Origin: Mycobacterium paragordonae
GTDB taxonomy: Bacteria > Actinomycetota > Actinomycetes > Mycobacteriales > Mycobacteriaceae
DNA length: 64,000 nt
NCBI RefSeq assembly: GCF_003614435.1
Contig: NZ_CP025546.1
Coordinates: forward strand, 4,092,001 to 4,156,000
Reading direction: 5' to 3'
The notes beneath the pieces were generated by a model. It saw nothing but the letters and a program-made list of their open reading frames with translations, did no database searches and had not been told where the DNA came from. Below, piece by piece: positions 37,801 to 45,270 of this stretch. A program made the position numbers and the translations under genes. Numbering within the stretch: the stretch's first letter is position 1; every line of letters starts with the position of its first letter.

Positions 37801-38172
37801 CGACGCATCGGGCACCCACGCTTTCCCATGTACCAGGCCGACTACGACACTACGGTGGCCTCGGCCCGCGAGGCACTGCCACCCGACAACTTTCAAACCT
37901 GGTGGGCGGAGGGTGCCGCGTTGTCCCTCGAAGAAGCGATCGCGTACGCCCAGCGCGGGCGCGGCGAGCGCAAACGGCCTTCGACCGGTTGGGGGTCGTT
38001 GACGCCGATGGAGCTCGACGTGGTCCGCTTGGTTCAGGAAGGGCTGGGCAACAAGGACATTGGTGCGCGGTTGTTCATTTCACCGCGCACCGTGCAGACC
38101 CACCTGACACACGTCTACGCCAAACTCGGGGTGACGTCGCGTGTCCAACTCGCCCAGCAAGCGGGTCGCTAA
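34894..38172 (+). CDS. Adenylyl cyclase-ATPase-LuxR multidomain regulator
   Basis: 1092 aa, of the Rv0386/Rv1358/Rv2488c type. Residues 20-185 are a class III nucleotide cyclase domain: metal Asp29 in ADVEGST, Asp74 in QGEGDSF, and Asn126/Arg130 in NRTARL. A Gln70 stands near the usual substrate-specifying Lys position, as in the unorthodox Rv0386 group. The AAA/NB-ARC ATPase has Walker A GAGGAGKT at 234-241 and LLILDNCEHLL. A TPR-like helical region of about 500 residues follows, then a LuxR helix-turn-helix from 1036 (LTPMELDVVRLVQEGLGNKD). Regulon unknown. Confidence 0.92.
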   Translation: MSQNAELTWDDLGMSELLPTGTVTLLLADVEGSTRLWETQPEQMTAALAQLNRTVNHTIAAHDGVRPLEQGEGDSFVAAFARASDAVACALAIQLAPLAPIRVRIGIHTGEIQLRDDANYAGPTINRTARLRDLAHGGQTVLSGVTESLVMDRLPDGVWFTDLGSYPLRGVPRPERVVQLCHPDLRNEFPPLRVRNAVAAHNLPVQLTSFIGRAAEMTELRRLVTSNRLVSLTGAGGAGKTRLAVELAAGLTAEFGDGLWYVDLSPVTNPLAAPVTVARTLGLADQPGCSHADLLVRFIADKHMLLILDNCEHLLDACGTLVAELLTVCPQLTILTTSREPLGVPGELGWRVPSLGIADAAVELFEDRARRARPDFVVGEQNRQLLEDICTRLDGMPLAIELAAARIRALSLQQIADSLHDRFRLLTGGARTAVRRQQTLRASVDWSHALLTEPEQVLFRRLAAFAGGFDLDAGAAVGAGNEVETYQLLDQLSLLVDKSLVVADDTGDGMRYRLLETVRQYAQEKLGESGEADRVRTRHRDYYAQTAAAREARGHSYDEQLLSWAKVEIDNLRAAFAWSRENGELETALQLLLSLRPLWLRGGRVQEALFGLSAILAEDRSHLTPAVWVGAVARYAILAAWVGFPVELSRAQEALAVARDIGDSALLREVLIACGMIALYVPGTAEPYLTEAVELARVAHDQWSLCEIYSYQGIGALMAGEPGLAIPANQQALQQADAIGDKFFSRNCRAWQCIALTLHGDPARGIEIADSMPREAETAGDSTMAVFGYVTLGQALALNGQPEASHAAARAALEIADAMGSYFADAMYAVSACAALAAGDAAAARAAAEMAYRQSNPMRELFTTCITPMAEALQACGDLEAARRSADETLAVVPGCYRMLALLARANITMAQGDPEQAERDAHEALTVAVDTQAFIRVDDILECLACLAAAEGNHPYAVRLLGAADAQRRRIGHPRFPMYQADYDTTVASAREALPPDNFQTWWAEGAALSLEEAIAYAQRGRGERKRPSTGWGSLTPMELDVVRLVQEGLGNKDIGARLFISPRTVQTHLTHVYAKLGVTSRVQLAQQAGR

Positions 38173-38179
38173 CCTGCGC

Positions 38180-38235
38180 GAGCAGACGCGAAATCACCGC
38201 GGAGCGCGCGTTCCTCGGTGATTTTGCGTCTGTTC
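38180..38235. repeat. Dispersed intergenic palindrome, copy 3
   Basis: Left arm GAGCAGACGCGAAATCACCG (38180-38199) pairs with 38216-38235 with two G-T wobbles. Same family as 5498 and 12389. It lies 8 bp after the LuxR-type regulator stop, between two genes on the same strand. Confidence 0.75.
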
Positions 38236-38273
38236 GGCGGGTCGGGCCGCGCCGAAGGTGCTATGACCACACC

Positions 38274-38687
38274 ATGCGAATCCTCATGCTCGCCCCGATC
38301 GCGGCCGTGGCCGTCCTCGCGCTCCCTGCCACCGCGCACGCCGACGGGCAGGACTTTCAAACCCCGTCGGGCAACATCGCCTGCTCGCTATCCAGCACCG
38401 GTGTCGCCTGCGACATCAATGAGCACACCTACACGCCCCCACCGCCGCCGGAGTGCGGCCAGCACCTCGCCTGGGGTGACCGGTTCGTTCTCGAGCCTGG
38501 CAAACCGGCAACGATTCATTGCCACGGGGACACCGTGCGAGTGCCGGGCGAACGGACCCTGAACTACGGCCAGACCGCCTCAGCCGGAACCCTCAGCTGT
38601 ATCAGCGAACAGTCCGGCGTCAAGTGCACCGACAGCAGCAGCGGGCATTACTTCGAGGTGTCCCGGGACGCATTCAAGCTCGGGTAG
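38274..38687 (+). CDS. Secreted cysteine-containing protein
   Basis: 137 aa from ATG 38274. The signal peptide MRILMLAPIAAVAVLALPAT is cut near AHADG. The mature part begins DFQTPSGNIACSL and holds six Cys likely in disulfides; it ends SRDAFKLG. A frameshifted paralogue lies on the other side of the LuxR-type gene. The family is common in mycobacteria and has no known function. The longer frame from 37518 is a shadow of the regulator gene. Confidence 0.83.
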   Translation: MRILMLAPIAAVAVLALPATAHADGQDFQTPSGNIACSLSSTGVACDINEHTYTPPPPPECGQHLAWGDRFVLEPGKPATIHCHGDTVRVPGERTLNYGQTASAGTLSCISEQSGVKCTDSSSGHYFEVSRDAFKLG

Positions 38688-38887
38688 CCGCGTTTCAGAC
38701 CGGGACGACGCTGCGCGTTCACTTCCGCACCGTGCGTCTTTGACCGGGACGGCACCGCGCCTGCCCGCCTCAGCGCGACAGGGGGATGTTCCCTACCGTT
38801 GTCGCGCATAAGCGGGACGCCAAGTCGTCAACATTTCCAGACACCGGTGTGGCCGATGTGACGCATGGGGCGCGCAAGCCGCTTTCC

Positions 38888-38982
38888 CTAGTTGATCTGA
38901 TCCGCCCAATCGCCACCTGCGCGAAGCGCTTCCGCGTGTCGCACCACCCGTTGCAGACAAGTCGACGCGATCCGGCGACCAC
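38888..38982 (-). pseudogene. Remnant of the DUF3558-like lipoprotein C-terminus
   Basis: On the minus strand RKRFAQVAIGRI matches LKRLAQLAIGRI at the end of the lipoprotein at 33514. The DNA aligns over about 60 bp, with ATCGCCA and TGCGCGA shared. No frame covers the rest. The surrounding 38688-39149 is otherwise without a supported gene and should hold the promoter of the kinase gene. Confidence 0.45.
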
Positions 38983-39149
38983 CGAACCCAGGATCGTCGG
39001 TGCCCGATTTCCGGCGGACTGCCAAGATGGTTAACGGAAGGCGAACACGTAGCAAACCTGGCGCGACGGCGGGGCCGGTGAAATGCTGTGAGTGGTCACA
39101 GGTGCTCGCGTTACAGTCGGGCCAGTGGTGACGGTTGTGGGAGGCGTTG

Positions 39150-41114
39150 TTGCAGGAGACGATGTTCGGTAAATACCGGCTCATCGAGTTGATGGGCCGG
39201 GGTGGCATGGGCGAAGTATGGCGCGCCTATGACGCCGACACCGACAGGGTCGTCGCGCTGAAGATTCTGCCCTCCGCGGTCTCCAACGACGAGGTGTTCC
39301 AGCAACGGTTCCGGCGCGAGGCGCACGCCACCGCACGGCTGAACAGCCCGCACCTGATTCCGATCCACACCTACGGTGAGATCAACGGCCGGCTGTATGT
39401 GGACATGCGGTTGATCGAGGGACACGACCTGCTCTGGGTGCTGAACCAGGGGCCGCTGCCGGCGGCCCGCGCGGTCAGCATCATCGACCAGGTCGCCAAA
39501 GGCCTGCACGCCGCGCACCGAGAGCGACTGCTGCACCGGGACGTCAAGCCGTCCAACATCCTGCTGGACCACGACGACTTCGCCTACCTGATCGACTTCG
39601 GCATCGCCCGCGCCGCGGACGACCTGTCGCTGACGGCGACCGGCAACTTCATCGGCACCTACCACTACATGGCCCCCGAACGGTTCACCGCGGCGGACGT
39701 GGACTCCCGCTCGGACATCTACTCGCTGGCCTGCGTGCTCTACGAATGCCTGACGGCGCAGTCGCCGTTTCCCGGTGACACGTTGCAGGAGCAGATCACC
39801 GGCCACCGCAGTGCGCCGCCGCCACGACCGTCGAACACCAATCCGGACATTCCGGCCAGCTTGGACATGGTGATCGCGCGGGGCATGGCCAAGAACCCGG
39901 GCGACAGGTACGACACCGCCCTCGAGCTCGCGCGCGACGCCCACAGCGCGCTCACCGCGACGACGGTGACGCCGACCATCAGGATGCAGCCGGCTCCCGC
40001 CGCCTACACCAATCCGATGCCCCGCCCCGACACCAACTGGCGCCAACCCCCGCAGCCCACTCAGCCCCCACCCCCGCCGCCCCGGCAACCCCCGCCCCCG
40101 CAACCCCCGCAACGGCAACCACCGCCTCCGCAGCCGCGGCCGCCGGCGCCACCGCCGCCCCCGCAGAACCTCAATCAGACGATGGCGCGGCCGATCATCG
40201 TCCCGCAGAATGAACCGCCCATACCTCGGCCCCCCGCGACGCCGCCTGCGTCGGCGCGTCCGTGGTGGCGCCGGAAGGCGGTCGCCGCGGGTGCCGTGCT
40301 CGCCGTGATCATCACCGTGGTGGCGGTTGTCCTGCTCGGCAGCTCGGGGTCGAAGAGCGACTACGAGCAGATCACCCTGCCGTTCAGCGGTCTTCGTGAT
40401 CCGCAGGGCTTGTCGGTGGACATCGGCGGCACCGTGTATGTGGCTGATACCGAACACAATCGGATTCTGGCGTTGTTCGCCGGCTCCACCGAACCCCACC
40501 AACTGCCCTTCGACGGCCTCAACCTGCCGACGGGTGTCACCGCCGACAACACCGGCACCGTCTACGTCAACGACGCCGGCAACAAGCGGGTGCTGGTCCT
40601 GCGCCCGGGCGCACAAACTCAGGAAGTGCTGCCGTTCACCGACCTGGAAAACCCGACCGGCCTCACCGTCGACAGCAGCCGCACCGTCTACGTCGCCGAC
40701 ACGGGAAAGAACCACGTGGTCGCTCTTCCCCCGGGTTCGACCACGATCAGCGAGGTGCCGTTCACCGGACTCAACAATCCCACGGGTCTGGTGGTCACCG
40801 GCAACGGAACGGTCTACGTGGCCGACGGCGGCAACAATCGGGTTCTGGTACTGCCGGTGGAGACCAAAAAGCAGGCGGAGCTACCGTTTTCGGGCCTCAA
40901 GCAGCCCGGCGGCCTGACACTGGACTCTAAGGGCAATGTGTTCCTGAACGACACCGGACACAACCGCACACTGAAACTCGCGGTGGGATCCTCCACGCAG
41001 GAGGAGTTGCCGTTCACCGGCCTCGACTACCCGTGGGGCCTGTCGGTCGACAACAGCGGCACCGTCTACGTGGGCGGCCGCAACGACAAGATTGTGGCGC
41101 TGCGGCACAAGTAA
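39150..41114 (+). CDS. PknD-like Ser/Thr kinase with extracellular beta-propeller
   Basis: 654 aa from TTG 39150 (TTG 39135 and ATG 39162 are alternatives; GGGAGG at 39139-39144 favours 39150). Kinase domain: MGRGGMGEVWRAYD, Lys38, HRDVKPSN, DFGIARA. A very Pro-rich linker and a transmembrane helix near 376-398 follow. The ectodomain has six NHL-type repeats, each opening with LPFxGL or VPFTGL and containing VYVADTG-like strands, as in M. tuberculosis PknD, whose propeller acts outside the cell. Ligand unknown. Confidence 0.92.
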   Translation: MQETMFGKYRLIELMGRGGMGEVWRAYDADTDRVVALKILPSAVSNDEVFQQRFRREAHATARLNSPHLIPIHTYGEINGRLYVDMRLIEGHDLLWVLNQGPLPAARAVSIIDQVAKGLHAAHRERLLHRDVKPSNILLDHDDFAYLIDFGIARAADDLSLTATGNFIGTYHYMAPERFTAADVDSRSDIYSLACVLYECLTAQSPFPGDTLQEQITGHRSAPPPRPSNTNPDIPASLDMVIARGMAKNPGDRYDTALELARDAHSALTATTVTPTIRMQPAPAAYTNPMPRPDTNWRQPPQPTQPPPPPPRQPPPPQPPQRQPPPPQPRPPAPPPPPQNLNQTMARPIIVPQNEPPIPRPPATPPASARPWWRRKAVAAGAVLAVIITVVAVVLLGSSGSKSDYEQITLPFSGLRDPQGLSVDIGGTVYVADTEHNRILALFAGSTEPHQLPFDGLNLPTGVTADNTGTVYVNDAGNKRVLVLRPGAQTQEVLPFTDLENPTGLTVDSSRTVYVADTGKNHVVALPPGSTTISEVPFTGLNNPTGLVVTGNGTVYVADGGNNRVLVLPVETKKQAELPFSGLKQPGGLTLDSKGNVFLNDTGHNRTLKLAVGSSTQEELPFTGLDYPWGLSVDNSGTVYVGGRNDKIVALRHK

Positions 41115-41120
41115 GTTGGC

Positions 41121-41372
41121 TCAGCCACCCAGGTTTCGCACGGCGGTGTCGAGAGTCTCCGCTTGCTCGGAGAGCTCCCGGTCCGACAATTCGGATGCTC
41201 CGGCACGACCCACCACCTCTTCGCGCGACGCGATGTGCAGCGCGCCCCTACAGTCCGGCGAGTCCAGTTCCGCCGGAGTCTTGACCTCGATGCGGCCCTG
41301 AATCAAAACCATTGCGGCGTCTGGATCTTCGTGTGCCATCAGTTGGCGGACATCGTCGGCCTGGACTGTCAT
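41121..41372 (-). CDS. Small acidic hypothetical protein
   Basis: 83 aa from ATG 41372, with GGGAG 6-8 bp upstream. It starts MTVQADDVRQLMAHEDPDAA and contains VLIQGRIEV and a helical acidic C-terminus. No known domain recognised. It is the last gene of a four-gene minus-strand run (membrane protein, SRPBCC protein, dehydrogenase, this gene) with gaps of 5, 12 and 17 bp. Confidence 0.75.
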   Translation of the reverse strand: MTVQADDVRQLMAHEDPDAAMVLIQGRIEVKTPAELDSPDCRGALHIASREEVVGRAGASELSDRELSEQAETLDTAVRNLGG

Positions 41373-41389
41373 GGCTCTCCCTTCGTGGC

Positions 41390-42559
41390 TCAGGGCCGCA
41401 GCGCGACCCGAATGCAACTGTCCTTCTTGTTCTTGAACAGGTCGTAGGCGAGCACACCCTGTTCGAGCGGTAGGTCATGGGTGATCAGCTTGGCCGGGTC
41501 CAGGTCGCCCTGCTCGACGTAGTCGAACAACCGGGTGATGTAGCGCTGACCGTGCTGCTGCGACGTTTTCAGGGTCAGGCCCTTGTTGGTCAGCACACCC
41601 ATCGGGAACTTGTCGGTCACGCCGTACACCCCGAGCACCGACACCACTCCCCCCTTACGGCAGGCGAGAATGGCTTGCCGCAGAGCGCTGGCCCGGTCGG
41701 TCTCCATCCGCAGCAGCTGCTTGGCCTTGTCGTAGAGCTGCTGGACTCCGGTGCCGTGGCCTTCCATGCCGACCGCGTCGATGCAGGCATCCGGGCCGCG
41801 GCCACCGGTCATCTCACGCAGCGTCTCGTGCACGCTGTCCACCGCGGTGTAGTCGACGATCTCCAGCCCGAACCCGTTGCGCGCCAATTCCAACCGCTCC
41901 GGAATCCGGTCGACGACAATGGCGCGCTCGGAGCCGAGCAGCAGCGCGCTGCGGGCGGCCATCAGGCCGACGCCGCCGGCACCGAAGACCGCGACCGTGT
42001 CACCGCCGGAAATGTCGCAGAAGTCGGCGCCCATGAAGCCGGTGGGCGCTGCGTCGGACAGAAACAGGGCCTGTTCGTCGGTGATATCGCCAGGAATCAC
42101 AAAGCAGTTGGTGTCACCGAACGGCACCCGCACGTACTGGGCGTGTGAGCCTGCGTAACCGCCGAACGGGTGTGTGTAGCCGTAGATTCCGCCGGAGGGA
42201 TAGCCGAGCAGCGGTTGCTGGAGCTCGGGATTGGGGTTGGTGGTGTCGCAGCAGGCATACATCTCGTGCTCGCAGTACCAGCAGCTGTCGCAGGCGATGA
42301 ATGACGGCACCACCACCCGGTCGCCGACCTTGATGTCGCGCACCTCGTGGCCCGTCTCCGCCACAATTCCCATGAATTCGTGGCCGAAGACGTCGCCTTC
42401 TCGCATGCCAGGCAGGTAGCCGTCAATGAAGTGCAGGTCCGACCCACAGGTGGTGGTGAGTCCTACTTCGACGATCAGGTCATGCGGGTTAAGGAGTTTC
42501 GGGTCGTCGACGGTCTCCACCGACAGATCGTTGACTCCGTTCCAGCACAGTGCGCGCAT
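41390..42559 (-). CDS. Zinc-dependent alcohol dehydrogenase (formaldehyde-dehydrogenase-like)
   Basis: 389 aa medium-chain dehydrogenase of the glutathione-independent formaldehyde dehydrogenase/threonine dehydrogenase-like group. Catalytic zinc Cys in TTCGSDLHF and GHEFMG; a Cys cluster CDSCWYCEHEMYACC for structural zinc; NAD motif GAGGVGLMAAR; and an insertion with ACIDAVGMEGHG. It probably oxidises an aldehyde or alcohol. The SRPBCC and membrane proteins upstream are its operon partners. Confidence 0.88.
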   Translation of the reverse strand: MRALCWNGVNDLSVETVDDPKLLNPHDLIVEVGLTTTCGSDLHFIDGYLPGMREGDVFGHEFMGIVAETGHEVRDIKVGDRVVVPSFIACDSCWYCEHEMYACCDTTNPNPELQQPLLGYPSGGIYGYTHPFGGYAGSHAQYVRVPFGDTNCFVIPGDITDEQALFLSDAAPTGFMGADFCDISGGDTVAVFGAGGVGLMAARSALLLGSERAIVVDRIPERLELARNGFGLEIVDYTAVDSVHETLREMTGGRGPDACIDAVGMEGHGTGVQQLYDKAKQLLRMETDRASALRQAILACRKGGVVSVLGVYGVTDKFPMGVLTNKGLTLKTSQQHGQRYITRLFDYVEQGDLDPAKLITHDLPLEQGVLAYDLFKNKKDSCIRVALRP

Positions 42560-42571
42560 GGTTCGCCTCTC

Positions 42572-43066
42572 TTACCGCGCGGACTTCCGCGCGCTCGGGT
42601 TGGACCGGATGGTCGGCACCTCACCCGTCTGCAGCAGCGCGCGCAGCCGGTAGAGCACCTTGAACACCGCCGCGCCGGACAACAGCCCGGGCGTCGGCGC
42701 CTGCACCCGCATGGTGACCTCGGTGCCGAGATCGTTTGAGGCGGGCCGATACTCGACGACCAGTTCGTTGTCGTCGCCGGTGCCGACGAAGCGGACGCGG
42801 CCGGGCTCCGCGGCGCGTCGCGATTCCCAGGCCGGTCCCTCCGTCAGGCGCCACCGATACCGGTCCTCGCCGAGGGTTTCCACCTCGGCGATGTCGCCGA
42901 GCACCACCGAGAGCTGGTCGGGATCCCGCCAGAACTGTTCGATGCGCTCGGGTTGGCAGGCGATGGTGACGGTTTGCGCCTTGGCAGCATTGGGCGCCGC
43001 GTCGGCGACCATGCTCACCACCTTGGTGACAACTTTGTTCACCGGCTCCGGTATCTGGTGCACCAT
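42572..43066 (-). CDS. SRPBCC-family (START-like) protein
   Basis: 164 aa from ATG 43066. The fold is suggested by VTIACQPERIEQFWRDPDQL near the start, then GDIAEVETLGEDRYRWRL and TEVTMRVQAPTPG. This matches the polyketide-cyclase/dehydrase-like SRPBCC group that binds hydrophobic ligands. The ORF extends further upstream but that part overlaps the membrane-protein gene. It sits 5 bp from the previous gene. Confidence 0.8.
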   Translation of the reverse strand: MVHQIPEPVNKVVTKVVSMVADAAPNAAKAQTVTIACQPERIEQFWRDPDQLSVVLGDIAEVETLGEDRYRWRLTEGPAWESRRAAEPGRVRFVGTGDDNELVVEYRPASNDLGTEVTMRVQAPTPGLLSGAAVFKVLYRLRALLQTGEVPTIRSNPSARKSAR

Positions 43067-43071
43067 CGCGG

Positions 43072-43632
43072 TCAGCTTGCCTTGCGGGCCAGCTTGTTTC
43101 CGAACCCGGAGATCATCTGACTGGGCCGTTGCTGCTCGCCCTGCTGCGCGCCCAGGAGGAGGATCGTCCCGGTGAGAACCGGCAGCGCCCACTGCAGGTA
43201 CCGCAGTTGCTTCTGTGCCGCGGCCGCTTGATCCGGGGTCGACGAGGATGGTTCGGTTGCGCCCTCCGCGGGATGGCCGTCTCCCTGAGCGGCTTTGGCG
43301 CCCAGCGCGCCGCTGTAGGCGGTGGCGCCCAGCGCGGCGCCGGTGACGGCGAGTTTGGCGGCGGTATTGGAGGTCACGCCGCTTTGGTACTTGGCGCGCT
43401 TGCGGTTGTTGTAAAGGATGGCGCCGCCGCCGAGCAGATGCGCGCCGATTGCCGCGGCGTTGACCGGCGCCCATTTCGCCCATCCGGTAGCCGAGACCCG
43501 CGCACGGTCCTGGGGGTCACGAACGGCTGCACTCGCGCCGTTGAGGCCGACGGCCCCCATGAGCGATCCACCGAACCAGGCCGCGGCGCCCAGGTCGTGG
43601 AGTGAGCGAATGACTGTGCTGCGTGATGGCAT
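43072..43632 (-). CDS. Membrane protein of unknown function
   Basis: 186 aa from ATG 43632. Several small-residue-rich hydrophobic stretches (around 15-35, 50-75, 90-115 and 140-160) give three or four membrane helices. First gene of the four-gene operon. Its ribosome-binding site is now GGTAGGA from the left end of the IS110 element; the original AAAGGA lies across the element near 45098. Expression may therefore be changed. Confidence 0.78.
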   Translation of the reverse strand: MPSRSTVIRSLHDLGAAAWFGGSLMGAVGLNGASAAVRDPQDRARVSATGWAKWAPVNAAAIGAHLLGGGAILYNNRKRAKYQSGVTSNTAAKLAVTGAALGATAYSGALGAKAAQGDGHPAEGATEPSSSTPDQAAAAQKQLRYLQWALPVLTGTILLLGAQQGEQQRPSQMISGFGNKLARKAS

Positions 43633-43653
43633 TGAGAGTCCTACCTTTCGAAG

Positions 43654-43836
43654 CGTGGGTTTGATCGGGTCGTTCGTAGGATCGGAGAACCCCACGAACT
43701 GCGGGTATGGCTGTCATTGGGGTGCGGTGTGGACCGCTCAAAGGACTTGGCCGCCCGCAGTTTGGCAACGGCTCGACTGCTGATTGGGATACGCGATGTG
43801 ATCGCTGCTGTAGGACTACGCCGGGACGTCGTTGCC
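43654..43836 (+). ncRNA. Candidate bridge RNA of the IS110 element
   Basis: Three stem-loops in a row. SL1: CGTGGG (43654) with CCCACG (43691). SL2: AACTGCGGG (43697-43705) with 43754-43762, tip hairpin 43724-43737. SL3: GGCAACG (43764-43770) with 43830-43836, tip hairpin 43793-43805. SL2 loop carries CATTGGG (43715), like target CATTGAG (43630), and AAAGGACTT (43740), complementary to the right junction 45094-45102. SL3 loop carries GATTGGGA (43782), equal to donor 45087-45094, and GTAGGACT (43810), complementary to the left junction 43637-43644. This equals a target loop followed by a donor loop. Transcription is not shown. Confidence 0.72.
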
Positions 43837-43859
43837 AGGGACCGCAAAGAGTGACGGCT

Positions 43860-45080
43860 ATGAGTGTGGAGGTGGCGTTGACCGAAAAGGTCTGGGCAGG
43901 AATCGATGTGGGAAAAGAACACCATCACTGCGTGGTGATCAACAGCGAAGGGCAACGGCTGCTGTCGCGGCGAGTGTTCAACAACGAGCCTGAACTGGCG
44001 AGTCTGCTCGACGAGGTGATCGAGCTGGCCGGCGGCCAAGTGTTGTGGGCGATCGACCTCAACCATGGAGCGGCGGCACTGCTGATCGGCTTGCTCGTTG
44101 CTCGCGAGCAGCCGCTGGCATATCTGACCGGGCTGGCAATTCACCGAGCGTCGGCCAGCTACCGCAGCGAGGGCAAAACCGATGCCCGTGACGCGTTCGT
44201 CATCGCTGATCAGGCCCGCCTTCGCCGGGATATCAGTTTGCTGCGGCCCGGCGATGAGATCGCCGTGGATTTGCGTATCCTGACCACCCGCCGCGTGGAT
44301 GTGGTCTTTGATCGCACCCGCCAGATCAACCGCCTGCGCGCGCAACTGCTCGAGATATCCCCTGCATTGGAGCGGGCGTTGACCTTGACCAACAAAGGTC
44401 CGCTGGTGCTGTTGACCGCCTACCAAACCCCGGCGGCGATCCGCCGCGCGGGAGTTGCGCGCCTGGACGCGTGGCTGCGCAAACAGGGCGCGCGTAACGC
44501 CACCGCGCTGGCCCAGACCGCGGTGGAGGCCGCCCGCTCCCAGTCGGTGGTGTTGCCCGGAGAGCGTTTGGCAGCCCAGATGGTCGCCCGGCTGGCCAAG
44601 GGGGTGATCGCCCTCGGTGACGAAATCGCCGAACTCGACGAGCTCATCGAGGCCCGATTTCGCGACCATCGACACGCCGAAGTAATCATCAGCCTGCCAG
44701 GCATCGGACCCCGGCTGGGTGCGGAATTCCTCGCCGCCACCGGCGGAGACATGACCGCGTTCACCGGTGCTGATCAACTCGCCGGGTTCGCCGGGCTGGC
44801 ACCACAACCCCGCGATTCCGGCCGCATCCATGGAAATCTGCGCCGCCCCAAGCGCTATCACCGCGGACTGCTGCGGTCGATGTACCTCTCGGCGCAAATC
44901 TCGATCACCACCAGCCCCGCCTCGCGCACCTTTTATCAGCGCAAAAGAGCCGAGGGCAAATCGCACAAGCAAGCCGTACTCGCATTGGCAAGGCGCCGTA
45001 TCAGCGTCCTGTGGGCCATGCTCCGCGACCACACCACCTACCACGACTTACCCCCCATCCCCATCACGACGGCGGCTTGA
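43860..45080 (+). CDS. IS110-family transposase/recombinase
   Basis: 406 aa. The N-terminal RuvC-like DEDD domain begins GIDVGKEHH (Asp16) and includes AIDLNHG and SEGKTDARDAFVIAD. After a helical middle, the Tnp20 domain has LPGIGPRLGAEFLAATGGD and AGLAPQPRDSG with the probable nucleophile Ser320. No internal stop, so it looks active. It would bind the bridge RNA encoded just upstream and recombine target and donor. ATG 43860 is chosen by the MSVEVALTEKVWAGID start. Confidence 0.92.
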   Translation: MSVEVALTEKVWAGIDVGKEHHHCVVINSEGQRLLSRRVFNNEPELASLLDEVIELAGGQVLWAIDLNHGAAALLIGLLVAREQPLAYLTGLAIHRASASYRSEGKTDARDAFVIADQARLRRDISLLRPGDEIAVDLRILTTRRVDVVFDRTRQINRLRAQLLEISPALERALTLTNKGPLVLLTAYQTPAAIRRAGVARLDAWLRKQGARNATALAQTAVEAARSQSVVLPGERLAAQMVARLAKGVIALGDEIAELDELIEARFRDHRHAEVIISLPGIGPRLGAEFLAATGGDMTAFTGADQLAGFAGLAPQPRDSGRIHGNLRRPKRYHRGLLRSMYLSAQISITTSPASRTFYQRKRAEGKSHKQAVLALARRRISVLWAMLRDHTTYHDLPPIPITTAA

Positions 45081-45270
45081 CAACACGATTGGGAAGTCCT
45101 TTCGATTGTGGGCGTGACGCGGTTGACGCGTGCCCGCTTCGTTTGGGGTTCACAGTTCTGTTGCTTTGAAACCCAACCGTTCTCGACGATTGGCCGTCTT
45201 CGCGTCAGGTCCCGTTTGTTCGTATTCGGGCAGGGTTCGGCACCGGCATTCGCGGGCATTCAGCACAGTT

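Larger units (their letters stand above)
43637..45100 (+). mobile_element. IS110-family insertion sequence, about 1458 bp
   Basis: The hexamer AGTCCT occurs at both junctions (43637-43642 and 45095-45100); the crossover lies in it, so one copy belongs to the element. A long non-coding left end (about 215 bp) and a very short right end (about 15-20 bp after the transposase) are the IS110 subgroup layout. No terminal inverted repeats. The target was the ribosome-binding site of the membrane-protein gene, as for IS900-type elements. Removing the element restores CATTGAG-AGTCCT-TTCG. Confidence 0.82.

Noticed and set aside
38786..39034. 82-aa plus-strand frame in the gap before the PknD-like kinase
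   Set aside because: It is antisense to the lipoprotein remnant and has no Shine-Dalgarno or recognisable domain.
39111..40715. 534-aa minus-strand frame opposite the PknD-like kinase
   Set aside because: Mirror frame of a well supported kinase gene.
43644..45105. 8-bp direct repeat CCTTTCGA as target duplication of the IS110 element
   Set aside because: The guide matches and the restored target place the crossover in AGTCCT; the left CCTTTCGA is then inside the element and the similarity is incidental.
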